64,000 bases of DNA from Nephrocerus scutellatus (taxonomy: Eukaryota; Arthropoda; Insecta; Diptera; Pipunculidae): NCBI GenBank assembly GCA_947095585.1, contig OX352763.1, forward strand, positions 100,667,908 to 100,731,907, read 5' to 3'. Position 1 is the stretch's first letter, and the number at the start of each line of letters is the position of its first letter. The notes below the pieces were generated by a model, which was not told the origin of the DNA, made no database searches, and saw only the letters and a list, made by a program, of their open reading frames with translations. The translations under genes were made by a program, and so were the position numbers. Shown piece by piece: positions 44,640-55,224 of the stretch.

Positions 44640-44870
44640 TTTGGCCCTCGGCTAGGAGGTTAGAGTACTTTTTGCTAAGAGACTCGGATCAATATGTGAG
44701 TACTGGTATAACCATTGTCTTATACACAAGCAGCTTGGAGGTAATGGTTTAGTTCTTGGAATTAAAGAGTCTTGGCTGACTAAAGTAGGCTTTATTGACT
44801 TTAAGCAATATCGCGCGTATTTCCGGTTCATTAAAAGGTTATATTATCTATCACAATTGCAGCAAGGGGT
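44640..44870 (-). mobile_element. RTE-1 LINE short fragment (thumb region)
   Basis: Reverse-strand RTE-1 sequence: GGCTAGGAGGTTAGAGTAC, CAATATGTGAGTACTGGTAT (Y-SETW region), AGAGTCTTGGCTGACTAAAG (SLSRLFK region) and CGCGTATTTCCGG. No open frame remains. Confidence 0.65.
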
Positions 44871-44964
44871 GGATATGCAGTATAAGTAAAAGAGAACGTC
44901 TATCACAATGAAGAAGATAAGAAAGTTATTATGACATTTATTCAAGCAACCGCTGCAAAATTAA

Positions 44965-45235
44965 GCACAATAAAAAAAACAGCCCATAAAAATAAAATTT
45001 TCCATGTAAATTCTCTAATAGGAGATACATATTATGTGTTTAAAATTTGAGGAAAATCGGGATAGTTTCTAAAAAAAATTACACGGGCACCTCGCGGGCC
45101 CGTTCACTCCAATAACTTTACAAACAGTTTTGCCCATCGGAGACACACATTTACATAAAATTTGAAGAAAATCGGCTTAATTTTTATAAAAAAATTATAT
45201 GGGGCCTCACGACACCGGGGCCCGGGACAAAACAA
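44965..45235 (-). repeat. Dispersed repeat DR1, copy f (truncated)
   Basis: Starts with CAGCCCATAAAAATAAAATT, then GTAAATTCTCTAATAGG and blocks with CCCATCGGAGACACACATTT. It stops at a GC-rich GGGGCCCGGG, without the GGCT microsatellite end. Confidence 0.7.
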
Positions 45236-45384
45236 AACATACCGCTTCTTTTAACCGATATTGAGAATTGGATGTCTCACAATGGATTATCATCACCAGA
45301 AGAAACAAATACTCACAGTCCGCTATTTGATTGCTAGGAATTAGATCATTACACTGCCGCATGCATAGCATACAACAATTATTA

Positions 45385-46030
45385 ACTTCTCTATATTAAA
45401 TTCGTGGGCGCCGTGGCTCAGTGGAAATGCACATGGCTACTGATTAGGTTCGTGGTTCGAAGAGTAATAACTTGTCACGGAAAACTACTCGATTCGCCGT
45501 TAGAATCCGGCCTTAAATTGTAGGTCCCTCCATTTTGTGTTAAAAATATACTTGCGCAACAGAAATGGTTGCGAGAAGCTAGGCGAGGATCGCAATGGTA
45601 TGTCGCGCCTAATATTATTATTATTATTTAAGTTCGCGTGCCTTTGGCTGGCTGTCTGGGGGGCACAACAAACTTGTGATAAATTTTTAACCCACTCCCT
45701 AAAGCCGGATTTTATTCAAACTTTGCACACATGTGTATTTCTCATGACAACACTTTCTATTTCTAATTCGATAGTGATCGGGCCGTGGGGTCGGGGGGTT
45801 GCCACACAATTTTTTTCCATATGCGGCATCAAATCATATCATACTATAATGACTGTGTTCTGTGTGCGCTTGTGCGCTGTAGGCAGCGCTGCTTTCTTTA
45901 CTATTGGGGTTCTTTTGTTGTTTGGTTGCAATGCTTTGTATATTTTTTAGCATTTATAGTGGAATTCAGTATACCCTTGGAATTTGAATTTTTATGGGTT
46001 ATTTTTAATTCTCCAAATTCTTTAGCTGGG
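45385..46030 (+). repeat. Dispersed repeat DR1, copy g, interrupted by SINE-1
   Basis: CTTCTCTATATTAAATTCG (45386-45404) is the DR1 start. After the SINE it resumes AGTTCGCGTGCCTTTGGCTG at 45631 and runs to TTTTTATGGGTTATTTTTAA near 46008. The inside contains AAACTTTGCACACATGTGTA and the TGCGCTGTAGGCAGCG segment also found in copies a and c. The 137-codon frame at 45537-45950 spans SINE and repeat and is an artefact. Confidence 0.75.
45406..45629 (+). mobile_element. SINE-1 copy D
   Basis: GGGCGCCGTGGCTCAGTGG at 45406, head shortened, body internally deleted after the head (about 60 bp missing), then CCGGCCTTAAATTGTAGG, the GGATCGCAATGGTATGTCGC hairpin region and an ATT tail. Flanks TTAAATTCG and TTAAGTTCG form a probable 9-bp target duplication within DR1. 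Confidence 0.8.
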
Positions 46031-46470
46031 CTGTTGAGGATGGGGCTTGTTAGCTTGTAATATAAGACTTTTATTTCATAAAAAGATATATTAAACATAG
46101 TTTTCGAACCTATTTAGGTTTGGTCATAATTGACCGTCTACCAGATTGACATTTGGAATTTCTACATAAAATATGAGTTTACCAACATAGTACATTTATA
46201 AATTTTAAATATTCGCATAAAGAATTTAATAATAATATAACGAAAACTAATTGTAACGGCGTTTCTATTTTAAAAACTTTCCTCCACGATACATTTTCTA
46301 TATATTAACGCCTTCTTAGTGTAGTTGTATAACACGTTCCACCCATATTCTCCATTTATAATACTCAGTGTTCTCTCCTCGTCCAGCTCAGTTGCCCCGA
46401 AGTATACCAGACGGTATTCTTTTCAAATAGGGCATATAACTATAAAGTGGAATACGTCCTCCCTCACATT
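46031..46470. other. unannotated stretch
   Basis: No gene or repeat recognised. Confidence 0.35.
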
Positions 46471-46474
46471 TAAG

Positions 46475-47490
46475 TTAAGAACCTTGCTTTACCACCATTG
46501 ATATTCTAAACTCATCAGAAATGAATTCGCCATCCCAGACGTATGCTAAATTACTGTCATACATTGCCCTTAAAATGATGATGACTTTATGAGACATTCC
46601 TATTAGCTGTAGTTTATAAAATAGTGCCTCGGGCGGTACTGAGTCAAAGGCTGCACGGAAATCGACAAAGAACTTCTTGTGAACAATTTTGATCAACTGT
46701 TGAGTAATTCTTTCTAAAACCCGCTTGGAATTCTCGAAGAATTTCCCTATCAGAGACCCACTGAATGAGTCTTTTAAACAAAATAGTTCCAAACAGCTTA
46801 GCCGATGTATTTAAAAAAGATCATCATAGTCACCTTTTGTGTACAATGGGAAAATATTTGCTCTTTTGAAACTACAAGGAACGTTCGCTGTTTCAAAAAT
46901 TTTGTTAAATTCCGCAGTAAGGAATTCATTCGTGCAGTTTTTATAGAATTCGAAGGGTATGCGGTTGTCTCCCGGAGCTTTTCGAACTTTCGAATCATTG
47001 ATGGCTTTATAATGCTTTAGAAAGAGAAAAAGGTGCGTCCAGAATGACATCTTCAACCAGCGAAGTCGCATAAAGAAAAGCTGGCGAAATTTGTACGGGG
47101 TTGATGAGGCTGCTGAAATAATGTTCCCTCAACTGTGGTGCCTGCATTTGGACCAAATGGTATTAGTTTTCCCGTTGACATACTTAACAGCCTTCCAGAA
47201 CTCCGCTGAGAATCTTCATCTTTTGATTATCTCAATGGTCTGTTCATCGAACGCCATCTTTTTCTTGTAATAGATTCGCTTGAAGTTCTTGATCCCTTCA
47301 CCGTAGATGGTTTTGAACACATTTGTGTTGTGTTTTCGCAGAAGTCCAAGAGCTGCAAAAGAACTCTCTCTTGCTTTCACACATTCAGAATCAAACCACT
47401 TTTTTTTAATTAGAAAGTTCCGCCTTGTTGACTCATTTGGAGTAACTTGCTTGATTATTTCTGTAAGGTTGTCAATGTTTATGGACAAGT
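46475..47490 (-). mobile_element. Non-LTR retrotransposon relic of uncertain clade
   Basis: Minus-strand pieces in the proper order. Linker 47216-47488 gives KKKWFDSECVKARESSFAAL. Reverse-transcriptase start 46811-47071 gives KVRKAPGDNRIPFEFYKN and ANIFPLYTKGDYDD. Fingers 46475-46792 give FFVDFRAAFDSVP (first catalytic aspartate) and VVKQGS. The palm YADD is absent, so the 3' half was lost. The wording differs from RTE-1, RTE-2 and jockey copies here, so it is a separate family. Confidence 0.75.
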
Positions 47491-48465
47491 TTGATGCTTC
47501 TAAACATCGAAGCGCTTCGTATGGGGCTTGTTCACTTGTTGACTAAGCCACCGCGTGAACCGTTATTTTCCGATTTCAAACACAACACTGAGTTTTTTCT
47601 TTGTTTTTTCGACTGCACGCGTGCTGGACCTAGAGTGCAGCACGTCCCTGCACAACGGCGATTGGAAGACAACTCAGACAGCTGAGTAGAGCCTGATTTT
47701 TGACACTGAAGGGCAAATGCTGAAACAATTAAAAGTAAAGTAACTGAGTAAAACTTTTAAACTGTATCCGGTATCTAAACTCTAAAGTATGTTGATTCAA
47801 TCCTATTCTTTTAACTAACCAACAACACAACCAGGTAAACCAGGTTAACCGTACTGGATTTCGTCTTCCGTTCCCATTTTCAACATTCCCACAAATCAAT
47901 CGGATCTCCTGTGAACTATGTGCTCGTATCTGTAAAATATTTTTTTATTTACTTTTACAACTTTTCAGAAACAAAAGTTATTTTGTTTCCCAAATAAACA
48001 TAACAACCAAAATGAACTTTGCGAAATCCTTCAAGTTTAGTTATGTTGGAACTCCTTTCTGTAGCTGTGAAAGCAAACGTTTCAACGAAACGTGGAACAA
48101 ACTACAAAAGAAAATTCTTCAACTAGTTTGACCGGATATGTGTGTTTGTGTTTGTCTGCTTTCTGAATTTCGACGAAAAACAGCAATTTTGTTTAAAGAA
48201 AAACAAAAATTCGCACGCATGTCAATTCACATATTTTTTGCTTAAGTAGGATGTTTTCATAGATTACAAATATATGTCATGGTTGTTGTTATCACCCAAT
48301 CGATAAAAATTTTAAAATTCCATAAACCTTTCAAGTCAATGATCATCTCCCGCTGAATAAACAAAGTTTTCCATTAGAAAGAAAGCCGAATAGAACATTT
48401 CGCATATGGTGAAATGTGTCCTGTGCTTGTTTTGGGGTAGTACTTCACTTCACAGCCATGTTATA
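47491..48465. other. unannotated stretch
   Basis: Sequence just beyond the LINE relic may include its decayed endonuclease, but no motif is readable. Nothing else is seen. Confidence 0.35.
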
Positions 48466-48469
48466 CCAC

Positions 48470-49560
48470 GATAATTGCTGCATTTTGTGATATCTCCATT
48501 CTTATGTATGGGGCACAGGATGCCTCTTCGCCAGTATTCTGGCATAGCTTCTTACTCCCGTACTTGCACTATTATTTCATGAATTGCCTTGTGTAATGTG
48601 GGGCCTCCTATTTTTATCACATTCCACTGGGATCCCATCACATCCTGGGGCCTTATTATTTTTGGGCCGATTTATCGCTCTGCTAACTTCGTCTATGCTT
48701 GTTGGTGGCAGCATAGTATGATCTTCGGTTATTGGTGGAACCAGCAATTCCTCAGTTAACTGGCCATATAGCAACTCATGAAAGTGCTCTTCCTATCGCT
48801 GCAAGATGCCTTTAAGATCGGCGATCAGATTACCCTCTTTGTTCTTGCAGTATGTGCAACGCGGTGTATATTGCATCATACCGCGGACTCTTTGGTAGAA
48901 CTTCCGCGCCTGGTGCGGTCCTTCCTCTCTGTAGTGTTCTAGTACACGGACGGGATTCTTCTCCGAGGCTGCTTTTTTTTGCCTTTCACTGTTGTTTCAT
49001 ATGGCGTACCGCTCGGTACGCATCATTCTTACGTTCAGTCGCTAGCTTACATTCGTCATCGAACCAGTCGTTCCGATCTCTACGACTACTGCCTAAGATG
49101 GAATCAGCAGTACTAATGACAGAAAGGCGTGCCCATTTCTCTTCTACGCCTGACATCTCATCCCCAGGACTTACTCTCCCTGCATTTAGGGCGAGTCCTA
49201 TCGCTTGACCATAGTTGACCTTCTTCATTGAGAAGGGCAGCCGTGTTGACTCGAATCTGATTCGCGGATGCAATCTTTCGTGATGATGCAATCCGCGCTC
49301 GGAGCACCATACCAACAAGATAGTGGTCCGAGTCGACGTTGGCACCTCGGTACGTTCGTACCGTTATCAGGTTCGGGTTGTGGCGGCGGTCTATCAACAC
49401 GTGGTCTATCTGGTTGCGAGTGGCTCCATCAGAAGATACCCAGGTTGCTTTGTGGTCATTTTTACGCACAAACTTTGTACTCGCAACGACCAAATTATTG
49501 CTTGCTGCCATCTCTATGACTCGTTGTCCATTGTCATTAGTGTTCTCGTAAAAGCTCGCA
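48470..49560 (-). mobile_element. RTE-1 LINE, endonuclease to linker portion of a mosaic
   Basis: Reverse RTE-1 copy. The plus strand starts with the reverse-transcriptase N-terminal region (ACCACGATAATTGCTGCATT), then the PPTSIDEVSRAINR region (48577-48774), the linker WFDDECKLATERK (about 49040-49080) and the endonuclease with NQIDHVLIDRRHN and VDSDHYLVGMV, the catalytic IDH and SDH motifs intact. At about 49560 it joins RTE-3 sequence inside one open frame. Confidence 0.8.
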
Positions 49561-49676
49561 TGCAATGTTCGCGTAGTTAACTCGACTTCGGCTTGAAGGA
49601 GTTCTGCGTAGATGTTGTCATTGCCTGCTGCTTTACCTAATTGCAGTGAACGTATTGTTTTTCTTATCTCATCCAA
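49158..49676 (-). pseudogene. Chimeric frame: RTE-3 linker fused to RTE-1 endonuclease
   Basis: A 172-codon frame. Residues 1-38 (MDEIRKTIRSLQLGKAAGND, then AELLQAEVELTTRTLH) are the sequence that precedes the reverse transcriptase in a third RTE-type element. From residue 39 (ASFYENTNDNGQRVIEMAAS) it is the RTE-1 endonuclease with NQIDHVLIDRR and VDSDHYL. The domain order is thus scrambled: a segment that normally follows an endonuclease precedes one. No function is likely. The fusion marks a junction at about 49560. Confidence 0.8.
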
Positions 49677-50055
49677 TGAAGGAGTAGCGATGCACTATTA
49701 GGGTGCATATGTGGGTGATGGACGTGCCTGGCGAAGTACAATTCAAAACATTATTAAAATGTTCTGTCCAGCGGGTTAATTGTTGTTCCTCCATAAGGAT
49801 CAAAGAGCCGTCTATTGTCTTAACAGATTAGTTGATGTGGTGTTTCTTGTTGGCGAGCTTACGAGTGAATTGGTAGACTCTGTGCTGTATTGTCTAATGT
49901 CTACTATCAGCGGCTTGCTGTGCTTGTGTTGCGCTGTCTCTTAGCCATGCTCGTTTGTCGTTCCTAGCTGAACAACCAACTTGCCGGTCCAGATCCCTAT
50001 GCTTTGCGCTTATGCGCTTCGCACGGCACTCGAGGCCACGCTTAACTCTACTTTG
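49561..50055 (-). mobile_element. RTE-3 LINE fragment (linker between endonuclease and reverse transcriptase)
   Basis: Minus-strand CRAKRISAKHRDLDRQVGCS and ARNDKRAWLRDSATQAQQAA (about 49905-50045), then SLQLGKAAGNDNIYAELLQA (about 49590-49650). These are the linker and start of the reverse transcriptase of RTE-type elements but differ from RTE-1, and from RTE-2, which has VQRSVRRDKRNYINNLAS in the same place. Both ends are joined to other LINEs. Confidence 0.7.
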
Positions 50056-50256
50056 ATGAGAGAGAGAGAGTTTTGATTTTCTTCCGATCATCCAGTACAT
50101 TTTAGAAAATTTTATGTTTAATTGATTGCGTTTTGTTTCAATGTGCTTTTTCCATGTCAATCTTCTATAGAGATGAAGACCAAGATATTTGACATTAGTT
50201 TGTTGAGGAATTGTGATATTGTTTAATTTTACTGCTAGACATGTACGTTTGTTCAA
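49894..50256 (-). pseudogene. Chimeric frame: jockey reverse-transcriptase tail fused to RTE-3 linker
   Basis: A 120-codon frame. Residues 1-65 (LNNITIPQQTNVKYLGLHLY, RRLTWKKHI) are the jockey thumb region. From about residue 70 (KRGLECRAKRISAKHRDLD) it is RTE-3. The junction near 50056 coincides with a short GA microsatellite. Confidence 0.8.
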
Positions 50257-51190
50257 TGTGAATGTTACATGTGTTGATTTACACTCATTTGTCCTTATCC
50301 GTCAAGTTTTTAGCCAATCTTCTATTTTGTGCAGATGTTCTTGTATTCTCTCGATGCTGTTTGAGGGTTTTTGTGTGAAAACAGTATAGCTGTGTCGTCA
50401 GCAAAAGTTGAAGTGATTATTTTTTCGGTTGTTGGTAGGTCAGCCGTAATTAACAAGTATAGCACAGGTCCCAATACACTACCTTGCGGTACTCCTGCCT
50501 TAATCTCGGTTAAATCAGTATTGGCCGTGTTTTGTTTCACCTGGAACATCCTTTTGGCTAGGAAGTTTCCAAAAATTGCATGAAATTGTCTAGGCAGAAG
50601 AGTTTTAATTTTGTAATTTAATCCTTCATGCCATACTTTGTCGAAAGCTTGCGCAATATCCAAGAAAACTGCCGAGCAGTATTTCTTTTCTTCTAAGGAA
50701 AGCTTGATTGTGTTCACAATTCTGTGCACCTGTTCTATTGTGCTGTGCTGCTCTCTAAATCCAAATTGGTGCTCTCGTATAATGCGACCTTCAGAAAAAA
50801 TAGGCATTAGTTCTTGTAGTAGCATCTTTTCAAAAAGCTTTGAAATTATCCGGAGTAGACTTATTGGCCTGTACGGCGAGACTTGTGTTTCGTCTTTACC
50901 TGGCTTAGGAATCATGATAATTTGGGATATTTTCCATTTTTGGGGAAAGTATCCACATCACATAACGCGTTAAAAGTATATGTTATGTATTTTATGCATC
51001 TATCTGGTAATTCTTTGATCATTTTTCCAGTTATTAGATCAAGGCCTGGTGTTTTCTTAGGATTTATGCTGTTTTTTTTTAAGTGTTTTGACACGTTTCC
51101 ATTTAAATTTTACTGCATTTGGGTTTAAATTTGCATCGGTATTTGTTTCTTCTGAGTATTTGTTTTTTGACAAAAAATATTAACTTAATT
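50056..51190 (-). mobile_element. Jockey-clade LINE fragment
   Basis: A reverse-strand 1.1-kb piece of a jockey-clade element. On the minus strand: a decayed linker (about 51100-51190), KKTPGLDLITGKMIKELP (50912-51094), a long reverse-transcriptase frame (50322-50915), and thumb (50070-50256). It is truncated at both ends: no endonuclease or ORF1, and the 3' side joins RTE-3. Confidence 0.85.
50322..50915 (-). pseudogene. Jockey-type reverse transcriptase
   Basis: A 197-codon frame with all central motifs: MIPKPGKDETQVSPYRPISL (residues 1-20), REHQFGFREQHSTIEQVHRI (about 47-66), the first catalytic motif VFLDIAQAFDKVWHEGL (about 83), IKAGVPQGSVLGPVLYLL (about 137) and STFADDTAILFSH (about 167). 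Both catalytic aspartates are intact. This is the jockey wording known from fly elements. The frame ends at EYKNICTK, and the continuation is in the next frame (50256 downward). It is not a free-standing gene. Confidence 0.9.
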
Positions 51191-51228
51191 TTTTGTTGAA
51201 GTCTTTAAATGATTTAAATAAATTATAA

Positions 51229-51533
51229 AGTGTTGTGGTTGGTAGAGTTGATTTCACACCCGAGCACTAACAAACTAGAATATTGTACTCATGAGCCCAC
51301 ATTGATGGCTGTACATCTAGATTACTTCATACATAAACTCAACCAAACTTACGAATACAGCAGTATACGGCAACTATTTATCACATGTACAGCATCGTAT
51401 CACGTGTAGTTCTAATCTAGATGTTCAGTGCGGTGAGAAATATTCGTGCGTTTTTTGGATGCGCCGTGAATCGAACCCGGTGTCCTCCGAGTGGGAGCCA
51501 ATAGTTCTAACCACTACACCACCAACACTAACG
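51229..51533 (-). mobile_element. SINE-2 copy 2
   Basis: Minus-strand tRNA-derived SINE. The head has an A-box-like TGGTGTAGTGGTTAGA (51506-51521) and an intact B-box GGTTCGATTC (51468-51477), with CCACTCGGAGGACACCG between, recalling a tRNA-Glu-like ancestor (inference). The body matches 22.2-22.5 kb over some 230 bp. The 3' end (CCAACCACAACACTT) abuts the 5' end of the jockey fragment. Confidence 0.8.
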
Positions 51534-52420
51534 ATGGCCACGTGCTATTGGTTTTTTTGTAAGATTGAAATGTTGGCACTATTGTAAAAGGCCCAGCAAG
51601 CAGATCGATCTTGTTCTTAGACCTGACAGCTGGAACGTCATTATAAATGAGCGTTGCAATTTTTTTAAGAATGACCGAAAATTATTACTACTTTTAGACA
51701 TTGTAAAATTTGTTTCCCCAATTTTAGGACAGTGGCGAATATTACTCGTTGAAGGATTGCAATAATTTATGGTCTAAAATTGGCGTGATTTTTCTCAGTA
51801 GGATTTGCTTTGTTGGCATATCCCTCTAATCCTAAAAGCCTCTTTGTGTCTAAAGTCATACAATCCAAGTTACTTTGGTTACGGACTGATTCCTGAAAAA
51901 GATAACGTAATGTCTGTGATCGCATCAGCGGCGACATCCTCGTTGATGTCGCGGAACAATAGCGACCTATGTCAATACCCCCAACGAAGTTAATAAGGCT
52001 GCAACAATTGGCTTTATCGAATTGCAATACTGCCCTTTTTGAAGTTTTTCCTTCACCTGAATAGCTTAGCAACGAGACATTTACTTGCTAGTACTCTACA
52101 AGAATCAAAAGCCGATAATACTCGTACACTAATGGTGTATTATGAAGATGAGTAGTAAGACGCTAGTTCAAGGTGGCGGAAAAATGTGCAATGTGAGGAA
52201 TTCTTGTAGGCTCATTTAAAAGCTGAGCTTTCTTTGTAGAAAGTAACATCGCTTTTAGGGATCCTTTTATCTGATGCTGAAAGTAATCACCTAGAATCAC
52301 AAAGTGTATTAAAAAGTAGTCAGAAACTGTCAGTTCGTTACATAACAAATAACGAACGATTCTTACGATAATTGCAGCTAAATTATCCCTTCTTCCATTC
52401 CGAGTATAAATCATCATCAT
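51534..52420. other. unannotated stretch
   Basis: A 101-codon minus frame (51767-52072) and a 93-codon minus frame (52163-52444) have no recognised motifs. Confidence 0.35.
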
Positions 52421-52421
52421 T

Positions 52422-52522
52422 AATGCATTTTTCACAAACTCCACAACTCATTCCGTAAGTCATAGGTCTTTATCTAACCAAAGACTTACGGAATGAGTTG
52501 TGAAGTTTGCGAAAACTGCATT
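52422..52522. repeat. Inverted repeat, 40-nt arms, 21-nt spacer
   Basis: Left arm 52422-52461 and right arm 52483-52522 are reverse complements with three mismatches (inner part CAACTCATTCCGTAAGTC against GACTTACGGAATGAGTTG). A strong hairpin is expected. Homology stops outside the arms. Confidence 0.9.
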
Positions 52523-53500
52523 TCTTAACCCTATTTATAACGTGCTACAAAAGGATGAATGACCAGCAGGGCGTCTTTAAGAGTTTCCTTCATCCAACGT
52601 CATTATTATCTATGTACATATATATAGCAATTAGTTGAAGTAATTCCAGCACAGGAAACAGAAATAATAAGATACTTTGGATGCTCATTAGATAGGATGC
52701 ATGCACGAAGCGCGGACGTTCCCTAGGAAGCAGGATGTTCGTAATTTAATAATGTGCAACGGAAAGAAGTACTAAGGAGCTGTGTGCCTACTAATTTATG
52801 AATTCAGAAGAGAACGTTTATCGTTCTTATTGATTACATATTATTTGCGTATGCGCGAATCTTAAGATACTCGTTCTCTGCATTTCTTAGTTTCTTTTAT
52901 ATTTCGTTGTGTAGTATGCTTGGAGGCAAGCGTGTGTCTATTAATTTAACTCAAATGAATAGATGCTAGAAGTGCGCATGCTTTTTTTTTATAGTTGTAC
53001 TATTAGCAATTATGAAAAAATGAATTTTGATTAAAAAATGTGAAGGGTAAGTTTTCAAATTTTTTATTTTTATGTTCCTACTTCACTGTTGGCTGTCAAA
53101 AAGGTTACACGTGCTCGGTGAGTTTTTGTAAACTTTTGGATCTTCTGAAAATTGTCCCTTTTGGTGGTGAATTTTCTATAAATAGAATAGCAAAGACGTT
53201 AAAGATGACGAGCGAACTGGAGGCTGTTGCACATCAACAACTAATGACAACGTCGAAAAAGTGAGGGAAATTATTGTTGTGCTCCTTATGGAGTAGTTGT
53301 CATACTATTTATGCCAAGTAATTTTTGTGATGTTTTGGACAACAACATTTTTTCCGACTGGTGATTACTTTTTATTTACACAAAATAACATTTATATTCA
53401 CAATAACACAAATTACAGTGCTCTTTCTACTTGCATGTACTCGGAACAAATCCAGTCGAAAACTAACTCACTGCTTTAAGATTTAAGATAAAGATATTTT
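52523..53500. other. unannotated stretch
   Basis: A 74-codon frame at 53040-53264 has no family signature. Nothing else was recognised. Confidence 0.4.
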
Positions 53501-53504
53501 ATTT

Positions 53505-54290
53505 AATATTTAAGTGATATACAATTTTGACTTAAAACTAAACTTATAACTAATAATAATAAGTGTCGGCTCAGGGCTTAGATGTGTTTCCAAACCGTCG
53601 ATGAATTTCCTCGCCATTTGGAACAAGTAGTCGGTTATTGGCAGCAGACCTGCTGCTTTTTTACGGAATACAGATCCTAAATACCTTCCTTTCAAATAGG
53701 GAGATCTTCCGCATTGTTGTTGGTGAGACAGTGAACCAGATGGGTTATCACTGGCCTGATTAGCTGCTTGTACATGAGCAGCCTGGTCTTGTTGGACAGA
53801 CCGTTTCGTCTTTTTAGCTGCGGGTGCACCAAATGAAGAAGAAATGAAGTAGTTAGCTTCCTTCATTGTTTTGTCGATGTGAGAGTTAAACTTGAGACTC
53901 TCGGTAAAGTTGATTTCCAGGTACTCTGTCTCTGACAACACCATTACGGACAACACGTAAAGGTGATTTTTAAGCCTCTGCACCGGCTTGCAAAATTTCT
54001 TAATCCTTATTTTGTTGCTGGTACTCGGAAGCAGATGAGCTCCGTTTTGTTGGCGTTGATTTAGGTGGTGTTCCTCCACTCTTCTGGCAGTTATCTCAGG
54101 AAACTGGGAAACGTCATAAGTGATGGTGTCATACGAGAAGAGCATGGTCTTTGTTCCGGGAGTATTGATCGGTTGATCTGCCATGAAAATGCTGAACAGG
54201 AGTGGTTCAAGTCTGAAACCTTGAAGAACTCCAGCTTTAATCCTTTTCCTTGTCGATGGGCTATCGTAACCCTGTACAAAAAAGACCCTG
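53505..54290 (-). mobile_element. Jockey-like LINE relic, reverse-transcriptase 3' half
   Basis: Minus strand: AGVLQGFRLEPLLFSIFMAD (about 54180-54240, from GVPQGS-LGPLLF), then a catalytic box decayed to LFSYDT, thumb remnants (TEYLEINFTESLKFNSHID) and C-terminal remnants to 53510. It is a different copy and probably a different subfamily from the 50-51 kb jockey fragment. Confidence 0.65.
53510..54184 (-). pseudogene. Jockey-like reverse-transcriptase C-terminal frame
   Basis: A 224-codon frame. It starts MADQPINTPGTKTMLFSYDT, where the functional enzyme would have a phenylalanine-alanine-aspartate-aspartate box; here the alanine-aspartate is changed. ETEYLEINFTESLKFNSHID around residue 85 is the conserved YLG...LTW-xHI thumb motif in altered form. 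A glutamine- and serine-rich stretch (residues 130-165) is not typical and may be inserted or frameshifted sequence. No activity is expected. Confidence 0.6.
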
Positions 54291-54732
54291 TTAAAAATAA
54301 ATTTTTTTAAATATTTTCACAATATAATTGGGGAAAAACTAACTCATTGCCACACAGTGCGGACTATTAATACCCAAATCTGTTCGATTTGAACAATCTA
54401 GCAAGCATAAGAACATACAGGGAAATTCTTTCATATGTTTCACCAACTATCCACATCACCAACTATGCATAAGCACCACATATTTTATAAACAATATTAC
54501 TTATAATGGAAAGTTCACAGAAAACGAGGAGCAAAGAGCCCTCCTTCTCTTGAGAACACACTTCCCTAGAAGTGACCAGTAACGAACTCGGGATGGGCGT
54601 GAACCACCTAACAGCTAGCAGGGATGACTGGAAGAAAGCCTCGGACATTTGCACACAGCAAAGAATCCGATGGGCAATCAAAAGCTTGCATCCCTATAAA
54701 TCGGCAGGCGTGGACTGGATAATTCCTGAGTT

Positions 54733-55224
54733 ATGCAAGTGGGATTAGACAACCTCCTTCCACATCTGGTGAGAATATTTAGAAGTAGTCTAGCACTCGG
54801 GTATATACCGATAAGCTGGAGAAGTGCAAGGGTGGTATTTATACCGAAGATGGGGAAAGAAGATCCCACCCATCCGAAGTCCCTCAGACCAATTAGCCTA
54901 ACTTCGTTCGTCTTAAAGACCATCGAAAAGGTTATCGATAGCTATATTAGCTCGAGAATACTGAAAAAAGAACCATTACATTCCAGTCAGCATGCATACA
55001 GAGCGGGCAGATCTACGGAGACCGCACTGTGGAAGCTAACAGAAAGTATAGAGAGGTCTCTTGCCAGTAAGGAAATTGCGCTTTGCGCCTTCCTTGACAT
55101 CGAAGGAGCATTCGACAACGCATCTCATGATGCGGTAAGAAGTGGTCTGGAGAGAAAGAAAGTAGAGAGCACAACTAAATACGGTTGTGCGAGATGCTGG
55201 GCACCAGAACAGCGGAGACTATAG
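54733..55224 (+). pseudogene. Loa-like reverse-transcriptase fingers
   Basis: A 163-codon frame: YIPISWRSARVVFIPKMGKE, RPISLTSFVLKTIEKVIDSY, HSSQHAYRAGRSTETALWKL, and LCAFLDIEGAFDNASHDAV, the first catalytic-aspartate motif. It ends in a frameshift near 55200. TTRGCPQVGVLSPLLW (normally QGG) and the YADD box follow in other frames (about 55245-55375). Confidence 0.85.

Noticed and set aside
45537..45950. A 137-codon frame that could look like a membrane protein
   Set aside because: It spans the end of SINE-1 and DR1 repeat sequence; the hydrophobic look comes from T-rich repeat DNA.
51460..51533. A tRNA gene on the minus strand
   Set aside because: A and B boxes are present, but the acceptor ends do not pair and about 230 bp downstream are shared with 22.2 kb, so it is the head of SINE-2.
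53040..53264. A 74-codon frame with a cysteine-rich start, considered as a small secreted peptide
   Set aside because: No clear signal peptide with cleavage site and no cysteine pattern that repeats or matches a known family.
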